Shown here: positions 5,168-7,533 of the stretch, piece by piece
Numbering within the stretch: position 1 is the first letter of the stretch
Layout of the letters: every line of letters starts with the position of its first letter
Assembly: GCA_026193355.1 (NCBI GenBank)
Contig: JAPHTL010000264.1
Coordinates: forward strand, 1-7,533
DNA from: Rhodospirillales bacterium
GTDB taxonomy: Bacteria; Pseudomonadota; Alphaproteobacteria; Rhodospirillales; JAPHTL01
Direction of reading: 5' to 3'
DNA length: 7,533 nt
Made by a program: the position numbers and the translations under genes
The notes under the pieces: generated by a model
Databases searched by the model: none
What the model saw: only the letters and a program-made list of their open reading frames with translations
What the model was told of the DNA's origin: nothing

Positions 5168-6553
5168 ATGAACAGCATCGCCGAGGATAGAAGGGCCGCA
5201 GGCCTGCGATTCAGCTGGGAAACCATACAGGCTTTCCTGGAGTTTTTCGACGACCTCGCCTGCCTGTGTCAGGACGGCATTATTCTTCGCATCAACGATC
5301 ACGGCCTTGACCTGCTGCGCGCGAAGGACCGTTCACAGGTGATCGGTCGACCGTTCACCGATTTCATGCCAGCCGAATATCAGGACGACGACACGCTGAA
5401 CATGTTCCTTGAGGAAGAAGGCGTCTGCCCGGCTAAAATCCGGCGCGTTGACGGCACAACATTCGGGGTCGACTTCCGTGTGCAATGGGCGCGTGAACTG
5501 GGCGATGAATACCTTGTCGTCCGCGCCACCGACATCAGCGAACGCATCCACATGGCCGAAGACATCCAGCGCAGCGAGGCGCGTTTCCGCAAGCTGGTCG
5601 GCAACACCATGCAGATGATCGCCGCAGTTGAGGACGGAAAGATCACTTTCATCAATCACGCAGGGGTCGAACTGATCGGGGCGAAAGGCGCAGAGTACGT
5701 TGTCGGCGAACCCGTCGCATCGATTTTCCATTCGGACTACGCCGAACTTTTCGGCGACATGATCGCCGAAATGGCGCAGGAAGAGGACATGATCCCGGCC
5801 CGTCTGGCGCGGCGCGACGGCGGATTCATCGACGTGCACACCGGCCTGACGGCCCTTGGCGACACAGGGCACGCCTTCATGATTGAGGTGCACGACATCA
5901 CGGCGCACCGAAAGGCGGTGATGTCCCTGCACAAGCTGAACATGGAGCTGGAGCAACGGGTCAGTGATCGCACCCGGGAATTGAGCGAGGAAGTGGATCG
6001 CAGGCGCAAGGCCGAGGAACAGATGTCCTATCTGGCCCGTCACGACGCCCTGACCGGCCTGCCCAACCGCAGCCTTATGATGGGGTTGCTGGACAATGAG
6101 ATCAGGCACGCCACCCGGGATCAAACGACCCTTGCCCTCATGTTCATCGACCTTGACGGTTTCAAGGCGATCAACGACACCATGGGTCACGACGCCGGCG
6201 ACGAATTGCTGAAGCAGGTCTCCGAGCGGCTGGACGATTCCGTACGGGTTTCCGATACGGTGGCGCGCTTTGGTGGCGACGAGTTCGTCATCTGCTGCCC
6301 CAAGGCTGGAACCGAAACGGATATCGCAGGCATCGCCAGAAAAATCCTCGCCACCCTTGAGGCGCCCTTCGACCTTGACGGGCGTGAGGGAAAAATAGGG
6401 GCCAGTATCGGCATCGCCGTCTTCCCACAGCACGGAACGAATGTGGACACCCTTCTGCTGGCCGCGGACGACTGCATGTACGCGGTCAAGGCCGCGGGCA
6501 AGAACGCCTACACCTTCTCGGGACGGCCGCCACTGCCCAAAAACACCCACTGA
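5168..6553 (+). CDS. PAS-PAS-GGDEF diguanylate cyclase
   Basis: Predicted cytoplasmic sensor enzyme making cyclic di-GMP from two GTP; no membrane helix is visible in its 461 residues. Domain order: PAS 1 (about 16-125, ending VVRATDISER), PAS 2 (about 138-250, ending EVHDITAHRK), a coiled-coil linker (about 251-287, MELEQRVSDRTRELSEEVD), then the GGDEF domain (about 288-452, opening with HDALTGLPNR). The catalytic signature GGDEF is intact at 369-373; metal- and substrate-binding residues appear in FIDLDGFKAINDTMGHDAGD (327-346). The product-inhibition I-site RxxD is present as RVSD (360-363). There is no EAL domain, so synthesis is the likely activity. The signal sensed by the PAS domains is unknown; no obvious haem or flavin signature was recognised. 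The start is uncertain: GTG at 5066 (overlapping the upstream stop as GTGA) would give 495 residues and ATG 5144 is possible, but ATG 5168 best fits the domain start. Confidence 0.93.
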   Translation: MNSIAEDRRAAGLRFSWETIQAFLEFFDDLACLCQDGIILRINDHGLDLLRAKDRSQVIGRPFTDFMPAEYQDDDTLNMFLEEEGVCPAKIRRVDGTTFGVDFRVQWARELGDEYLVVRATDISERIHMAEDIQRSEARFRKLVGNTMQMIAAVEDGKITFINHAGVELIGAKGAEYVVGEPVASIFHSDYAELFGDMIAEMAQEEDMIPARLARRDGGFIDVHTGLTALGDTGHAFMIEVHDITAHRKAVMSLHKLNMELEQRVSDRTRELSEEVDRRRKAEEQMSYLARHDALTGLPNRSLMMGLLDNEIRHATRDQTTLALMFIDLDGFKAINDTMGHDAGDELLKQVSERLDDSVRVSDTVARFGGDEFVICCPKAGTETDIAGIARKILATLEAPFDLDGREGKIGASIGIAVFPQHGTNVDTLLLAADDCMYAVKAAGKNAYTFSGRPPLPKNTH

Positions 6554-6632
6554 CCGCCTCCCCCTTGCCTCATGGCCCGCAACGCGCGACGATCCCGTTC
6601 TGGCAATGAAGCGGGAATGAGGGGGCGCATGG

Positions 6633-7533
6633 ATGCGACGCAGACGTCTTTTCCCGTTCACTGCCGCCCTTTTGCTCGCCGCGGCTCTGGTGGCCTGTGC
6701 GCCACTTCGCGCCGTCGAGTCCTTCTTCGTGCTGGCCGATCTGGCAACCATGCACGACAGCGTCCCGCTGCCCCCCACCCATACGACATATGACGCAAAC
6801 GGCATTCCCCTTGAGGCTGACATCTATCAAACGACGGAGGGCAGGGGCGCCGGACTGGTGCTGGTGCCCGGCGCATCGCGGGCGGGAAAGGACGATCCAC
6901 GCCTGAAGGCCCTGGCCGGGATATTGGCGCGGGCAGGCTTTACGGTGATGGTCCCGGATATCCCCAACCTGCGAACCCTGCGGGTTGCCCCCGAAGATGC
7001 CCGCACCATCGCCGCCGCCGCCCGCCATCTGGCCGAACGGACGAATGGCCCGGTCGGCGTCGCCGCGCTTTCCTACGCCGTGGGTCCGACGGTCCTCGCC
7101 GCCCTCGATACCGCACCCGCCCCCTCCATTTCGTTCATCGTCGGGATTGGCGGATACCACGACCTTCACGAAACGCTGGCCTACATGACAACGGGGCATG
7201 CCCGGTCCGGGCCGGACGCCCCCTGGGTGAAGGGCAATCCCAACCCCTACGGCAAATGGGCCTTCGTGCGCGCCAATGCGGACCGCCTCTCATTGCCCGA
7301 CGAGCGCCGCCTGATGGCGCGCATCGCCGATATAAAACTGCACAACCCGAACGCCCCCATCGATGCACTGAGGGGTGGTCTGGGGCCGGAGGGCCGCGCC
7401 GTCATGGCCCTTCTGGACAACCCCGACCCGGATCAGGTGTCAATGTTCATCGACTCCCTCCCAGCCACCATACGCACTGACATCGACGCACTGGATATCA
7501 GCCGCCGCGACCTTTCCGCCATGACCACGCGCC
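6633..7533 (+). CDS. Putative lipoprotein with alpha/beta-hydrolase-like domain (partial, C-terminus outside window)
   Basis: Open from ATG 6633 to the window edge, 300 complete codons. The N-terminus has four Arg, a hydrophobic core and a lipobox LVAC ending at Cys22, so it should be exported and lipid-anchored, probably facing the periplasm. The following body resembles the alpha/beta-hydrolase fold: LVLVPGASRAGKDDPRL (75-91) looks like the strand and oxyanion-hole region, FTVMVPDIPNL (103-113) the next strand, and VGVAALSYAVGP (141-152) sits where the nucleophile elbow is expected. That elbow reads A-L-S-Y-A around Ser147, not the classical G-x-S-x-G, so activity and substrate are uncertain. 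The catalytic Asp and His cannot be placed. The start is supported by GAGGGGG (6619-6625) 7 nt upstream; ATG 6629 is in another frame. It follows the GGDEF gene by 79 nt, where only a weak imperfect hairpin (about 6593-6614) without T-run is seen. Confidence 0.7.
   Translation, partial: MRRRRLFPFTAALLLAAALVACAPLRAVESFFVLADLATMHDSVPLPPTHTTYDANGIPLEADIYQTTEGRGAGLVLVPGASRAGKDDPRLKALAGILARAGFTVMVPDIPNLRTLRVAPEDARTIAAAARHLAERTNGPVGVAALSYAVGPTVLAALDTAPAPSISFIVGIGGYHDLHETLAYMTTGHARSGPDAPWVKGNPNPYGKWAFVRANADRLSLPDERRLMARIADIKLHNPNAPIDALRGGLGPEGRAVMALLDNPDPDQVSMFIDSLPATIRTDIDALDISRRDLSAMTTR

Noticed and set aside
5333..6823. 496-codon minus-strand ORF opposite the GGDEF gene
   Set aside because: Antisense shadow of the diguanylate cyclase; no recognisable motif, and it runs on into the next gene's start.

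Overview
The window looks like chromosomal DNA of a GC-rich alphaproteobacterium, most likely related to the Rhodobacter/Roseobacter group. This rests on base composition (GC-rich in the genes, lower in one intergenic stretch), on an rnfABCD gene order like that first described in Rhodobacter, and on the style of the proteins. The taxonomic call is an inference. No mobile element, CRISPR array or rRNA was seen.

Left part (1-3696, minus strand): the front of an rnf operon, transcribed leftwards in the order rnfA, rnfB, rnfC, rnfD. rnfD runs off the window edge, so rnfG and rnfE would be expected further left. Rnf is a membrane-bound ferredoxin:NAD+ oxidoreductase that couples electron transfer to ion movement and, in Rhodobacter-type bacteria, supplies low-potential electrons, for example to nitrogenase. 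The genes are tightly packed: rnfA-rnfB 10 nt apart, rnfB-rnfC 37 nt apart, rnfC-rnfD overlapping by 4 nt (ATGA). The iron-sulfur ligands of RnfA, RnfB and RnfC are all present. RnfD has Ser where FMN is usually attached to Thr.

Middle (3697-4348): a divergent intergenic region of about 650 bp between rnf (leftward) and a tRNA gene (rightward). It is the least ordinary part of the window. Next to rnfA lies a candidate 43-codon ORF with a strong Shine-Dalgarno sequence, whose stop overlaps the rnfA start as ATGA. It contains two GC-rich hairpins. Further upstream are a 12-bp tandem repeat (three good copies and one decayed) and an AT-rich patch. That patch holds a candidate minus-strand promoter inside an 8-bp perfect inverted repeat and four copies of GGAAAG/CTTTCC. 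Together these suggest a long, structured and possibly translationally coupled leader for rnf. This is a hypothesis from sequence only.

Right part (4349-7533, plus strand): tRNA-Leu(UAA) with encoded CCA; a 197-aa protein with a SAM-methyltransferase-like Rossmann fold starting 40 nt after the tRNA; a PAS-PAS-coiled coil-GGDEF diguanylate cyclase with intact active site and inhibitory site; and the start of a lipoprotein with an alpha/beta-hydrolase-like body that runs off the right edge. Apart from possible co-transcription, nothing in the sequence links these plus-strand genes to Rnf.
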